From: Polynucleobacter asymbioticus
GTDB taxonomy: Bacteria > Pseudomonadota > Gammaproteobacteria > Burkholderiales > Burkholderiaceae
Assembly (NCBI RefSeq): GCF_018687575.1
Contig: NZ_CP061297.1
Coordinates: 1,122,821 to 1,186,820 of the forward strand
Direction of reading: 5' to 3'
DNA: 64,000 nt
Shown: piece after piece, positions 16,405-24,904 of the stretch
Layout of the letters: every line of letters starts with the position of its first letter
Numbering within the stretch: the stretch's first letter is position 1
Made by a program: the position numbers and the translations under genes
Notes under the pieces: model-generated
What the model was told of the DNA's origin: nothing
The model's input: the letters and a program-made list of their open reading frames with translations, nothing else
Database searches by the model: none

Positions 16405-17313
16405 TTAAGTGCTTTTCTGCGTTGCAGAAGAAACCAGAATGCCAAACACAATGAGGGCAAAAGCAAGACCATGAAATAGCTGGGGTGGATCCCCCAAGAT
16501 GGCGGCCGAGAGTAGCGCCGTGAATAAGGGAATCAGGTTGGCAAAGAATCCCGCTACTGTCGGTCCCGCACCATTGACCCCTAAACCCCAGCAACGATAG
16601 GCAATCAAAGATGGACCAATTGCGACGAAGACAATCAATGACCCAGTCCAGTAGTTCAAGTCAATAAAAGCATGTCCCGCTGCAATCTCCGCACCTTCGA
16701 ACAACATCGTCCACATGAAACCGATAAACACTTGTGCCATTAAGAACTCAGCCCAGGGCCACTGCCGCTCGTTACTCTTGCCAGGACGACTAATCATCCA
16801 GCTATAAAAAGCCCACAGAATTGTGGCCAACATGATGAGCAAGTCACCCATTACCACTTCCATGCTTAAGAGGCTTGCAGGATCACCACGGGTTAAGACC
16901 ACAGTGACACCCACCAGAGAGACTACTGCCCCCAGGAGTTGCAATAGTGTTGGCCTAACCTGATAAAAGACGGCGCCGATAAAGAGCATCCAAATGGGCA
17001 TACTGGCACCAATTAGAGTCACGTTAATCGCTGTCGAGGTTTGCAAGGCAAGGTAGAGAAGCGCGTTATAGCTACCAACTCCCAACAGCCCCAAAACCAA
17101 GAAACGGCCCTTGTTTTGCCAAAGCGCACTGCTCGGTTTAAAAATTTGCCAGCCAAAAGGAAGCAATAAGAAGGCCGCCAAACCCCAGCGAACTGCACTT
17201 AAGGTGATGGGTGAAATACTGCCGACCAGCGCCCTTCCAGCTATTGCATTACCTGCCCACAAGGCAGTCGCAAGCAACAAATAAAACACGGTAGACAAAG
17301 GGATTTGAGGCAT
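16405..17313 (-). CDS. EamA/DMT-family transporter
   Basis: 302 residues, about ten membrane helices, starting VFYLLLATALWAGNAIAGRAL and ending LFTALLSAAILGDPPQLFHGLAFALIVFGILVSS, the typical ends of the two EamA repeats. Probably exports a small metabolite; the substrate is unknown. It lies 105 bases upstream of the aminotransferase gene on the same strand, close enough to share a transcript. Confidence 0.85.
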   Translation of the reverse strand: MPQIPLSTVFYLLLATALWAGNAIAGRALVGSISPITLSAVRWGLAAFLLLPFGWQIFKPSSALWQNKGRFLVLGLLGVGSYNALLYLALQTSTAINVTLIGASMPIWMLFIGAVFYQVRPTLLQLLGAVVSLVGVTVVLTRGDPASLLSMEVVMGDLLIMLATILWAFYSWMISRPGKSNERQWPWAEFLMAQVFIGFMWTMLFEGAEIAAGHAFIDLNYWTGSLIVFVAIGPSLIAYRCWGLGVNGAGPTVAGFFANLIPLFTALLSAAILGDPPQLFHGLAFALIVFGILVSSATQKST

Positions 17314-17420
17314 TCAGGAAAATTCAGGCTAGAAATGGGTGTTTTAAGCCCTAAGAAGGACTTTGCCTAGGCATTGTAGAAACAAATGCTGGGTATTGCT
17401 AAGATAGAGCTTAAATTAGC

Positions 17421-17433
17421 GTCAGATACTGAC
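17421..17433. promoter_or_regulatory. Short palindrome upstream of the lactate-dehydrogenase-type gene
   Basis: GTCAG-ATA-CTGAC, a perfect 5-bp inverted repeat 25 bases before the GTG start at 17459. It could be an operator for a regulator not encoded here; chance is not excluded. Confidence 0.25.
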
Positions 17434-17458
17434 ATTGGCAATATGCAAAGGGGTTTTA

Positions 17459-18604
17459 GTGGCAATCATCACCAATATTGAAGATTTACGAGTTCTGCAT
17501 CAAAAACGCACCCCGAAGATGTTCTATGACTATGCCGACTCTGGCTCATGGACTGAATCTACTTACCGAGCTAATGAATCCGATTTTCAGAAGATCAAAT
17601 TACGCCAACGTGTTGCGGTAGATATGACCAATCGCACCACCAAAACAACCATGGTGGGTCAAGAGGTCGCAATGCCAGTAGCGCTTGCACCTACTGGATT
17701 AACCGGCATGCAACATGCTGACGGTGAAATTCTGGCTGCCCGTGCCGCAGAAAAATTTGGCGTTCCTTTCTGCCTATCCACGATGAGTATTTGCTCGATT
17801 GAAGATGTGGCGGAGCACACTACTAAACCGTTTTGGTTTCAACTCTATGTCATGAAAGATCGTGGCTTTATTGAGCGTCTGATTGAGCGCGCCAAAGCAG
17901 CGAAGTGTTCCGCCCTAGTATTAACTTTGGATTTACAAATCCTAGGTCAACGTCATAAAGATTTAAAGAATGGCTTGTCTGCCCCTCCAAAGCTGACGAT
18001 CGCCAACATGATCAATATGATGACTAAGCCACGCTGGTGCATGGGCATGGCGATGACTCCGCGCAGAACCTTTCGCAATATTGTTGGCCATGCCACTGGT
18101 GTTGGCAATATGTCTTCCCTCTCCTCTTGGACTGCTGAGCAGTTTGATCCAGGCCTTAGCTGGGATGATGTGGAGTGGATTAAAAAACTGTGGGGCGGCA
18201 AGCTCATCATCAAAGGCATCTTAGATGAAGAGGATGCACGCCATGCCGCTAACACTGGTGCAGATGCTTTGATTGTTTCAAACCATGGCGGTCGTCAATT
18301 AGATGGCGCTATTTCCAGCATCAAGGCATTGCCTGGCATCGTGAATGCCGTTGGTAAAGATATTGAAGTTTGGATGGATGGCGGCATTCGGTCCGGCCAG
18401 GATGTTTTGAAGGCCTGGGCATTGGGTGCACGTGGCACGATGATTGGTCGACCTTTCCTCTATGGCTTGGGCGCCATGGGCGAAGCTGGTGTTACCAAAT
18501 GCTTAGACATTATTCATAATGAATTGGATATCACGATGGCGTTTACAGGTCACCGTGACATTCAAAATGTGACTAAAGATATTTTATATCCAGGAACTTT
18601 TTAA
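17459..18604 (+). CDS. lldD: FMN-dependent alpha-hydroxy-acid oxidase, L-lactate dehydrogenase type
   Basis: 381 residues. FMN-dependent oxidation of an L-2-hydroxy acid such as lactate, usually passing electrons to the respiratory chain. The family signature SNHGGRQLDGA with the catalytic histidine is present, as are DYADSGSWTESTYRAN, LAPTGLTGM, WFQLYVMKDR and DGGIRSGQDVLKAWALGA. The start is taken as GTG at 17459 because AAAGGGG lies five bases upstream; an in-frame TTG at 17435 lacks a site. A closely related mandelate or glycolate enzyme cannot be ruled out. The next gene begins one base after its stop. Confidence 0.88.
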   Translation: MAIITNIEDLRVLHQKRTPKMFYDYADSGSWTESTYRANESDFQKIKLRQRVAVDMTNRTTKTTMVGQEVAMPVALAPTGLTGMQHADGEILAARAAEKFGVPFCLSTMSICSIEDVAEHTTKPFWFQLYVMKDRGFIERLIERAKAAKCSALVLTLDLQILGQRHKDLKNGLSAPPKLTIANMINMMTKPRWCMGMAMTPRRTFRNIVGHATGVGNMSSLSSWTAEQFDPGLSWDDVEWIKKLWGGKLIIKGILDEEDARHAANTGADALIVSNHGGRQLDGAISSIKALPGIVNAVGKDIEVWMDGGIRSGQDVLKAWALGARGTMIGRPFLYGLGAMGEAGVTKCLDIIHNELDITMAFTGHRDIQNVTKDILYPGTF

Positions 18605-18605
18605 A

Positions 18606-19406
18606 ATTCCACACTTAGCCAATTACCCTGTACTAGTTTTTGTCATTTCCGCTGTAGTCCTCTCGGGCTCAGTGTGGTTTGGCAATGCGGTACTGAGTGC
18701 ATTCCGCACCAAAGATACTGAGACCTCGGCAGACCTGGGCATTATTCAGACTGCAACACTGACCTTGCTGGGTTTGATTATTGGCTTTACCTTCTCTATG
18801 GCCATGGCTCGATACGACTTGAGACAGACTTATGAAGAGGCCGAAGCAAATGCAATTGGGACTGAATTCCTGAGGGCAGATCTTTTGCCTAGCAAAACTG
18901 CCGAGAGCATCAAAGGCTTACTCAACGAATATGTAGATCAGCGGATCTTGTTTTACTCTAAGCAAGATAGAGAGACTGCCAAACAAATTACCCAGCGCAC
19001 TCTTGCACTTGAAAATGCGATGTGGAATGAATTGCTTCCTATTGCTCGCACACAATCAACACCCACGATTGCGCTGGTGATTTCCGGCATGAATGATGTG
19101 ATTAACTCCCATGGCTATACTCAGGCAGCTTGGTGGAATCGTATCCCCACTGCTGCCTGGTGGCTCATGGCTGCAGTTGCTGTATGCGCAAATGTATTAG
19201 TTGGTTTTGGCGCGCGAAACTTTCAGCGCAACGTGGGACTATTTATGATTTTTCCCATCATGATTTCAATCGCATTCTTTTTGATTGCCGATATTGATAG
19301 TCCTCGTGGTGGCGTTATTCGTATTGATCCACGAAATTTGATTGATTTAAAACACAATATGAACTCCGCACAGGGCTCCGTCTCTACTATAGGTGTTAAA
19401 AAATGA
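18606..19406 (+). CDS. DUF4239-type membrane protein with no standard start codon
   Basis: 266 residues if translation begins at ATT 18606. The first ATG/GTG/TTG in frame is GTG 18672, but the 22 codons before it encode a convincing membrane segment (NYPVLVFVISAVVLSGS) that continues into the protein, and the frame is open back to 18573 without ATG, GTG or TTG. AGGAA at 18592-18596 is spaced nine bases from ATT, which is one base after the lldD stop. Four TM segments are visible (near 7-25, 44-62, 180-198, 206-226), with a soluble middle, as in DUF4239 proteins. Function unknown. Confidence 0.6.
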   Translation: MPHLANYPVLVFVISAVVLSGSVWFGNAVLSAFRTKDTETSADLGIIQTATLTLLGLIIGFTFSMAMARYDLRQTYEEAEANAIGTEFLRADLLPSKTAESIKGLLNEYVDQRILFYSKQDRETAKQITQRTLALENAMWNELLPIARTQSTPTIALVISGMNDVINSHGYTQAAWWNRIPTAAWWLMAAVAVCANVLVGFGARNFQRNVGLFMIFPIMISIAFFLIADIDSPRGGVIRIDPRNLIDLKHNMNSAQGSVSTIGVKK

Positions 19407-19594
19407 AGCGTGTAGTAGATGTCTATAAAGATAGAGGTCGTGAACTCGTATGGACTTATGTCATTCACCTTGGCAATTTGGAGTTTCATCCAGCTCAGAT
19501 TGATTTTGAACAAGAGGCTCTCAGACTGTCTCAGATTGACAAACGTGGCGCCCCGAATGAGTTGAGCGCTAGAGCTAGACTCACCATTAGATAA
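19403..19594 (+). CDS. Hypothetical protein, 63 residues
   Basis: Starts within the stop of the DUF4239 gene (ATGA overlap), so it is translationally coupled. It is soluble and charged, with a central beta-like region (ELVWTYVIHLGNLEF) followed by a helix (FEQEALRLSQIDKRG). I do not recognise a family. The tight coupling and protein-like composition support a real gene. Confidence 0.6.
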   Translation: MKRVVDVYKDRGRELVWTYVIHLGNLEFHPAQIDFEQEALRLSQIDKRGAPNELSARARLTIR

Positions 19595-19617
19595 TTTTTT
19601 TACTTCAGTTCAGATCT

Positions 19618-19794
19618 ATGAAACCTTTAAGCAAAAAAGCCAAGATGGCAGTTGGATGGACCATCTTAATGACCGTCATTGGCACAGCCATGCTCCATCA
19701 ATGGGAATTCTTTGCAATGGGTTGCGCATCTATTGCTATGCTGATCCTAGCCAACCAATATGGACTCTTAAAAGATCCTGACGATAAAAAATAA
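19618..19794 (+). CDS. Small two-TM membrane protein, 58 residues
   Basis: ATG at 19618 to TAA at 19792-19794, 23 bases after the preceding gene. The protein has a basic N-terminus (KPLSKKAK), two hydrophobic helices (GWTILMTVIGTAML and FFAMGCASIAMLILA) and an acidic-basic tail (KDPDDKK), typical of a small inner-membrane hairpin protein. The codon pattern looks coding, and it appears to be the last gene of the lldD-DUF4239 operon. Function unknown. Confidence 0.6.
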   Translation: MKPLSKKAKMAVGWTILMTVIGTAMLHQWEFFAMGCASIAMLILANQYGLLKDPDDKK

Positions 19795-19821
19795 GGCCCC
19801 CATCTCTCGATAGAGGCCTTG
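19793..19821. terminator. Possible terminator hairpin
   Basis: AAGGC and GCCTT enclose an inner CTCT-CGAT-AGAG stem, with a six-base bulge on one side, between convergent genes ending at 19794 and 19835. No long T run follows, so this is a weak call. Confidence 0.4.
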
Positions 19822-19834
19822 ATCGATCTTTAGA

Positions 19835-20935
19835 TTACAGCGTTGGGTAGTCTGTATACCCTACTTCTGCCCCACCGTAAAACGTTGCACGGTTATAAGC
19901 ATTGAGTGCTGCGCCCTGCTTAAAGCGTTCGGCTAAATCTGGGTTAGCGATATACAAACGTCCATAAGCGACTGCATCGGCTAGGCCGGCCTCAAGCACA
20001 GCTTCTCCCATCGCTTGATCATATCCACCGGCACTAATAAATTGACCTTGATATGCAGCCCGGAAAATCTCCGAGGTAATTGGGGCATCTCCATCAATCT
20101 GATCATTGCCACCCGCAGTCGTTGAGCGTGGCTCAATCATGTGAACATAGGACAGCTTGTAGCCGTTGAGCTTTTGAATCACCGCAGTGAACAAAGCAAC
20201 CGGATCGCTATCAGCCATGTCATTAAAGCTGCCATATGGTGATAAGCGAACACCGATGCGATCGCTTGGATAGACCTTCGAAACTGACTCAACTACCTCG
20301 CCCAATAAGCGAATACGGTTTTCAATTGAACCACCGTAGTCATCAGTGCGTTGATTGGTCTTGTCTTGCAAGAACTGATCTAGCAGGTAACCGTTAGCTG
20401 AGTGGATTTCTACACCATCAAAGCCGGCTGCTTTTGCATTAACAGCGGCTAATTCAAAATCTTTGAGCAGCCCAGCAATATCTGCAGTTGTCATTGCCTT
20501 TGGAGTTTCGTAATCATGCAACTTCCAATCGGCACCGTAAGTTTGACCAGCAGGTGCAATCGCAGACGGTGCTTCTGGCAAGCCTTGCTCAGGATGCAAG
20601 GAGGAGTGAGAGATGCGGCCTACATGCCATAGCTGAGCTACCATCTTGCCACCTTTGGCATGCACTGCACTCACAATCTCTTTCCAAGCAGCAGTTTGCT
20701 CAGCAGAATAGATTCCAGGAGTTGCTGGGTAGCCTTTTCCAAGCGGAGAAATCTGTGTGGCCTCACTAATGATGAGACCAGCACTCGCTCTTTGCTCGTA
20801 ATATGTTTTTGCCAAAGGACTTGGCACATCCCCTTCAATAGCACGCATTCTAGTGAGCGGTGCCATCACAAGACGGTTCTTGAGCTCAATTGAGCCAAGC
20901 TTAACGGGGGTAAACATGATTTCTTTTCCGGACAT
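19835..20935 (-). CDS. nemA: Old yellow enzyme, alkene / N-ethylmaleimide reductase type
   Basis: 366 residues. FMN and NADPH-dependent reduction of activated alkenes, nitro-esters or maleimides in the cytosol. Family blocks present: FTPVKLGSIELKNRLVMAPLTRMRA at the N-terminus, QLWHVGRISH with the active-site histidine region, DGVEIHSANGYLLDQFL, RTDDYGGSIENR and AYGRLYIANPDL. These place it with NemA/XenB-like enzymes. oxyR lies 68 bases upstream on the same strand, so a redox-controlled operon is likely. An internal ATG six codons in (MFTPVKLG) is an alternative start with GGAAAAG before it. Confidence 0.9.
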   Translation of the reverse strand: MSGKEIMFTPVKLGSIELKNRLVMAPLTRMRAIEGDVPSPLAKTYYEQRASAGLIISEATQISPLGKGYPATPGIYSAEQTAAWKEIVSAVHAKGGKMVAQLWHVGRISHSSLHPEQGLPEAPSAIAPAGQTYGADWKLHDYETPKAMTTADIAGLLKDFELAAVNAKAAGFDGVEIHSANGYLLDQFLQDKTNQRTDDYGGSIENRIRLLGEVVESVSKVYPSDRIGVRLSPYGSFNDMADSDPVALFTAVIQKLNGYKLSYVHMIEPRSTTAGGNDQIDGDAPITSEIFRAAYQGQFISAGGYDQAMGEAVLEAGLADAVAYGRLYIANPDLAERFKQGAALNAYNRATFYGGAEVGYTDYPTL

Positions 20936-21003
20936 GAGACTCTTTCTTTTTTACTGATATAAATTATTGAATGCCGACTGTAGCAAGAATGCTCAATTCT
21001 TGC

Positions 21004-21951
21004 TTACTCCTTACGCAAACCCTTGACGGCGCCACGTGCAGTCTTTGCACCTCTCTTAAAACGAGCCTGTATGCAATCGGAGAAAGCCTGAAACTCGTCT
21101 AGGTGAGCAGTAGAAGAGCGAGCTACTAAAGCAATCACCCGCTTTGGTGCAGGAGGTGCAAGTGGACGTGCCTCTAAGCTGGTGCCATTTAACAAGCCGC
21201 CCCTAACAGCCATCTCCGGAAGCAATGCAATTCCCATTCCAGAGTCCACCATCTGGAGAAGAGTAAGTAAACTCGTAGCCTCCATTCCATCTGCATTACG
21301 AATATCTGAGCGCTTACAGGCTTGCAGTGTGTGTTCACGCAAGCAGTGCCCTTCCTCTAAAAGCAATAATCTCTCCGCCATTTTTGCAGGTAGGTGAATC
21401 TCTTTTCCTTTAAGGGCGGGATCATCCTCTGGAGCAACCAACCAAAACTCATCATCAAATAACTCTTTGACCAATAAGCCTGAGGTTTCATAGGGCAAAG
21501 CAATCAGAATGAAATCCAATTGATGCTCAGCTAATCTAGTTAATAGATTAGCCGTCAGGTCTTCTCTCAAAGCAATTTTTAGACTTGGGAAACGCGTCCG
21601 AATATCAGGCAGGACATTTGGTAACAAGAATGGTGCAATCGTTGGAATCACACCTAAGCGAATAGTTCCAGCCATTGGCTTTCCAACGGCATCGGCGTAT
21701 TCCACAAGATCTTCAGAGGATGCCAAGATTGCCTTTGCCCTCTCCAAAATTTCCAAGCCAATGGGGGTGATCGCTACGTTTTGGCGGTCCCGCTCGACTA
21801 GGCGCACTCCGAGCCCATCTTCAAGCTCTTTAAGGCCCGCACTCAAGGTGGATTGACCTACAAAGCAGACCTCAGCCGCACGAGTGAAATTAAGTTCTTG
21901 AGCAATAGCTACAAAATAACGAAGTTGACGTAATGAAGGGAGGGCAGCCAT
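21004..21951 (-). CDS. oxyR: OxyR-family LysR regulator of peroxide response
   Basis: 315 residues: N-terminal winged helix-turn-helix (LRQLRYFVAIAQELNFTRAAEVC and STLSAGLKELEDGLG) and a LysR effector domain. The peroxide-sensing cysteine pair is present as C203 and C212 in EEGHCLREHTLQAC, the same nine-residue spacing as C199/C208 in E. coli OxyR, so disulfide activation by H2O2 is expected. ATG at 21951 is used; a TTG three codons upstream sits only three bases from AGGAG. Divergent rubredoxin, rubredoxin reductase and downstream old yellow enzyme and SOD genes are plausible targets. Confidence 0.9.
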   Translation of the reverse strand: MAALPSLRQLRYFVAIAQELNFTRAAEVCFVGQSTLSAGLKELEDGLGVRLVERDRQNVAITPIGLEILERAKAILASSEDLVEYADAVGKPMAGTIRLGVIPTIAPFLLPNVLPDIRTRFPSLKIALREDLTANLLTRLAEHQLDFILIALPYETSGLLVKELFDDEFWLVAPEDDPALKGKEIHLPAKMAERLLLLEEGHCLREHTLQACKRSDIRNADGMEATSLLTLLQMVDSGMGIALLPEMAVRGGLLNGTSLEARPLAPPAPKRVIALVARSSTAHLDEFQAFSDCIQARFKRGAKTARGAVKGLRKE

Positions 21952-21986
21952 GATTTGCAAAAGCTCCTATAATCAATTTATTAGAT

Positions 21987-22006
21987 AAATAATATCATTG
22001 TTATTT
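21987..22006. promoter_or_regulatory. Candidate LysR-type operator upstream of oxyR
   Basis: AAATAA-N8-TTATTT, a perfect 6-bp inverted repeat 35 bases upstream of the oxyR ATG in the divergent region with rubredoxin. The position suits autoregulation; it does not closely match the four-block E. coli OxyR consensus. Confidence 0.35.
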
Positions 22007-22011
22007 GCTGT

Positions 22012-22024
22012 ACAGATAATCTGT
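22012..22024. promoter_or_regulatory. Palindrome in the oxyR-rubredoxin intergenic region
   Basis: ACAGAT-A-ATCTGT, perfect 6-bp arms around one base, six bases from the neighbouring inverted repeat and about 110 bases upstream of the rubredoxin ATG. A second operator half or an independent site; binding protein unknown. Confidence 0.3.
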
Positions 22025-22133
22025 CGCCCAGCAATGAATACCATCCAAAGCCTAGAGTCTGCTCTTGCAGGCGCCTTTCAGAAATAAAACGAAATTAAAT
22101 TTAAACTGATCCAATTATCTTTAAGGAAACATC

Positions 22134-22301
22134 ATGAATTCTTGGCAATGTATCGTATGCGGCTTCATCTATGACGAAGCAAAGGGCTTACCGGAGGATG
22201 GCATTCCTGCCGGCACTGCCTGGGCTGACGTCCCTGAAGACTGGGAATGCCCAGACTGTGGTGTAGCTAAATCCGATTTTGAAATGGTTCAAATTTCTTA
22301 A
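22134..22301 (+). CDS. rubA: Rubredoxin
   Basis: 55 residues. A one-iron electron carrier with two CxxCG knuckles: [12 protein letters not shown] at the N-terminus and [13 protein letters not shown] near the C-terminus, joined by the usual [19 protein letters not shown] linker. The ribosome site AAGGAA lies before ATG 22134. The reductase gene follows after 48 bases, forming a two-gene unit that can deliver NAD(P)H electrons to oxygen, peroxide or hydroxylase partners. Length is standard for a single-domain rubredoxin. Confidence 0.95.
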   Translation: MNSWQCIVCGFIYDEAKGLPEDGIPAGTAWADVPEDWECPDCGVAKSDFEMVQIS

Positions 22302-22349
22302 TTTAAGCGATACACCAATCATTCAACTGCATTATTAGGGAGTCCTGCT

Positions 22350-23513
22350 TTGGATCATCAGAATCAAGCATCAGAAATTGTCATCATTGGTAGCGGCTTA
22401 GCTGGATACACCGTCATTCGCGAACTTCGCAAACTCGATAAGACCGTCCCGGTGACGCTAGTAACCCGTGAGCCAGGCTATTTCTATTCAAAGCCTATGC
22501 TCTCTACTGCCTTAGCAAGCAACAAGTCTGCAGAGCAACTGGTTTCCACCAATGCTGAAGGCATGGCCACGCAACTAGAGATGACTATTCTGGGTGATGT
22601 TGATGTCACCGCAATAGATACTGTTGCCCAAACCATTACTACATCCAAAGGAAGTATTTCTTATGGAAAGTTAGTTCTAGGATTGGGTGCAGATCAAATT
22701 CGCCTGCCTTTGCAGGGCAATGCCGCAAATGAGGTCATCACGGTCAATGACTTAGAAGAATATGCGCAGTTTCGTAAAACAATTACAGGCAAAAAACGGG
22801 TTGCCATCCTAGGAGCCGGCCTGATTGGATGCGAGTTTGCCAATGATTTGGTTTTGGGATCCCATGAAGTGGATGTGATTGACTTAGCACCGCAAGCTTT
22901 AGGTCGTCTCCTCCCAGAAGCTGCAGCACAAGCACTTCAAGCCAAGCTTAGTGAGGTAGGCGTACGCTGGCACTTTGGAACTACCGTACAGTCCGTTGAT
23001 CGTAACGGTGACTCCCTATCAATCACTCTAGCCAATGGCTCAGTGATTACTAGTGATGTATTTCTGTCGGCTGTTGGCCTCAAGCCTCGCATGGACTTAG
23101 CCAAAGCCGCTGGAATTGCAACTGGCTCAGGCATCACCGTCAATCGTCAGTTAGAGACTAGCGCCAAAAATGTATACGCCATTGGAGACTGTGCCGAGGT
23201 TGAAGGCTTAGTTCTCCCTTATGTCATGCCAATCATGCAGGCAGCGCGTGCGTTAGCTCCAAACCTCCTCGGACAGCCAGCCACTCTTACCTACCCAGCC
23301 ATGCCAGTGATGGTGAAGACGCCCGCATTACCAACCATCGTTTCACCACCAGCCAAAGGTGCGAAAGGCGAGTGGAAAATCAATTTAGTAGAAGGTGGAT
23401 TAGAGGCACGCTTTGAATCTGGCGAGGGCAAACTACTAGGCTTCGCGCTTCTCGGTGCAGCAACAGCTCAACGTGGCGCACTCACCAAAGAACTGCCTCC
23501 GATACTGCCATAA
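22350..23513 (+). CDS. rubB: FAD-dependent rubredoxin reductase
   Basis: 387 residues, begins at TTG with GGGAG seven bases upstream. Two dinucleotide-binding motifs are visible: VIIGSGLAGYTVIRELRK for FAD at the N-terminus and VAILGAGLIGCEFANDL for NAD(P)H near residue 150, plus the C-terminal FAD contact NVYAIGDCAEV. The sequence and its place directly after rubredoxin point to rubredoxin-NAD(+) reductase rather than a general NADH oxidase. The last 70 residues form the extra domain found in Pseudomonas RubB-like enzymes. A bidirectional terminator follows. Confidence 0.88.
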   Translation: MDHQNQASEIVIIGSGLAGYTVIRELRKLDKTVPVTLVTREPGYFYSKPMLSTALASNKSAEQLVSTNAEGMATQLEMTILGDVDVTAIDTVAQTITTSKGSISYGKLVLGLGADQIRLPLQGNAANEVITVNDLEEYAQFRKTITGKKRVAILGAGLIGCEFANDLVLGSHEVDVIDLAPQALGRLLPEAAAQALQAKLSEVGVRWHFGTTVQSVDRNGDSLSITLANGSVITSDVFLSAVGLKPRMDLAKAAGIATGSGITVNRQLETSAKNVYAIGDCAEVEGLVLPYVMPIMQAARALAPNLLGQPATLTYPAMPVMVKTPALPTIVSPPAKGAKGEWKINLVEGGLEARFESGEGKLLGFALLGAATAQRGALTKELPPILP

Positions 23514-23555
23514 CTGCTTATTCTGACTTCAGATTTCCAGTAGATATTGAATAAG

Positions 23556-23582
23556 AAAAGGCCCGCAATTGCGGGCCTTTTT
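23556..23582. terminator. Bidirectional Rho-independent terminator
   Basis: GGCCCGCAA-TTGCGGGCC, an uninterrupted self-complementary 18-mer at 23560-23577, preceded by AAAA and followed by five T, between convergent genes ending at 23513 and 23602. Confidence 0.92.
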
Positions 23583-23601
23583 AATCATACAAGCAGCTTC
23601 A

Positions 23602-24195
23602 TTATGTAACGATCACAAACCATGTTGAGTTGTGTGATTGCGCCACCATCAAAAACAGCATTGGCACAGAAAGCATGGTGTTGAAGCGTGAAGTCAGCAT
23701 TGCAACGCGTGCAGACTTTGCTTTTATATCCGGCTCAACCGCAACAATACCTAAGGCACGTTTTTGATTTGGCCAAATAATGAACCAAACGTTAAAGGCC
23801 ATCACTAAAGCAATCCACATACCCAGACCAATTGCGCGGAATGGAGCTTGCAAAGTAAATGCTTGATGTGCATAACCATTCAACACAGCCAAAATTAAAC
23901 CGCTAACTACCGTAAATAAGGCTGCCCAACGGAACCAAAACAATGCAGTTGGAGCAATGACTTTTCCAATCGCAGGTTTTTGCTCATCTGGGATCTTAGG
24001 CATCGAAGGAATCTGCACAAAATTGAAATACCAAAGCAAACCAATCCACATCACGCCAACCATCACGTGAATCCAACGGAATAAGAATGGCAGTTCAATA
24101 GAGCTGAGGTTTGCACCCAAAGCTAAAACAATTAAAACGAGAAGCACAAAACCAGCTAAAACTGTGCGCCCTAATGAGGTAAAGATAGATGACAT
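23602..24195 (-). CDS. PuuD-like (urate hydroxylase membrane domain family) protein
   Basis: 197 residues with about five membrane helices. The block RWIHVMVGVMWIGLLWYFNFVQIP and the later FNVWFIIWPNQKRALG are typical of the Urate_ox_N/PuuD family; the histidine in WIHV is conserved. Full PuuD proteins carry a C-terminal cytochrome c domain, which is absent here, and no other purine-degradation gene is nearby, so urate oxidation should not be assumed. It lies 38 bases downstream of sodB and may be co-transcribed with it. Confidence 0.7.
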   Translation of the reverse strand: MSSIFTSLGRTVLAGFVLLVLIVLALGANLSSIELPFLFRWIHVMVGVMWIGLLWYFNFVQIPSMPKIPDEQKPAIGKVIAPTALFWFRWAALFTVVSGLILAVLNGYAHQAFTLQAPFRAIGLGMWIALVMAFNVWFIIWPNQKRALGIVAVEPDIKAKSARVAMLTSRFNTMLSVPMLFLMVAQSHNSTWFVIVT

Positions 24196-24233
24196 AAAAG
24201 CTCTCTTGGTGAAAATGTAGGTATCAGCAGGTT

Positions 24234-24815
24234 TTAAGCAAAATTCTTGCTAGCAAAATCCCAGTTCACTACATTCCAGAAATTCTCTACGTACTTTGGA
24301 CGAGCATTACGAGTATCGATGTAATAAGCATGCTCCCAAACGTCGCAAGTCATCAAAGGCTTGGCATCCGTTGTTAAAGGTGTAGCCGCATTGCTTGTAG
24401 AAACCAAATCAAGGGAGCCATCGGCCTTCTTCACTAACCATGCCCAGCCTGAACCAAATGTGCCAACTGCACATTTTGTGAACTCTTCTTTGAATTTATC
24501 GAAAGAGCCCCACTTAGCATTGATTGCATCAGCCAAGGGACCGGTTGGTGCACCACCGCCGTTTGGCTTCATGCTATTCCAATAGAAAGTATGGTTCCAT
24601 ACTTGGGCTGCGTTATTGAAAACACCGCCAGATGATTTTTTAATGATGTCTTCTAAAGAAGCATTTTCAAACTCGGTGCCTTTAACCAAGTTATTCAAAT
24701 TGGTTACATAGGTTTGATGATGTTTGCCATAGTGAAACTCTAGAGTTTCTTTTGAGATGAATGGTGAAAGCGCATCTAATGCGTAAGGTAGTTGAGGTAA
24801 TGTATGTTCCATCAT
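24234..24815 (-). CDS. sodB: Iron superoxide dismutase
   Basis: 193 residues. Converts superoxide to O2 and H2O2 in the cytosol. Metal ligands are visible in [19 protein letters not shown] and [20 protein letters not shown]; the [11 protein letters not shown] and [13 protein letters not shown] stretches favour iron over manganese. Length is standard. AAGGA precedes two adjacent ATGs. Together with OxyR, rubredoxin and old yellow enzyme it forms a redox-stress neighbourhood. Confidence 0.96.
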   Translation of the reverse strand: MMEHTLPQLPYALDALSPFISKETLEFHYGKHHQTYVTNLNNLVKGTEFENASLEDIIKKSSGGVFNNAAQVWNHTFYWNSMKPNGGGAPTGPLADAINAKWGSFDKFKEEFTKCAVGTFGSGWAWLVKKADGSLDLVSTSNAATPLTTDAKPLMTCDVWEHAYYIDTRNARPKYVENFWNVVNWDFASKNFA

Positions 24816-24904
24816 TTTTTCCTTGTAAGACGTATTAATCGGTAGCTATAGCAGCCATATTCGCCCTAACTATAGACGATTCTGGCAATTTTGTTTGGGT
24901 AGGG

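Noticed and set aside
22034-22087. 17-codon frame between oxyR and rubredoxin
   Set aside because: Composition is neutral and there is no ribosome site; it lies in a promoter region.
23602-24195. Urate oxidase function for the PuuD-like protein
   Set aside because: The cytochrome c domain is missing and no purine-degradation gene is nearby; only family membership is supported.
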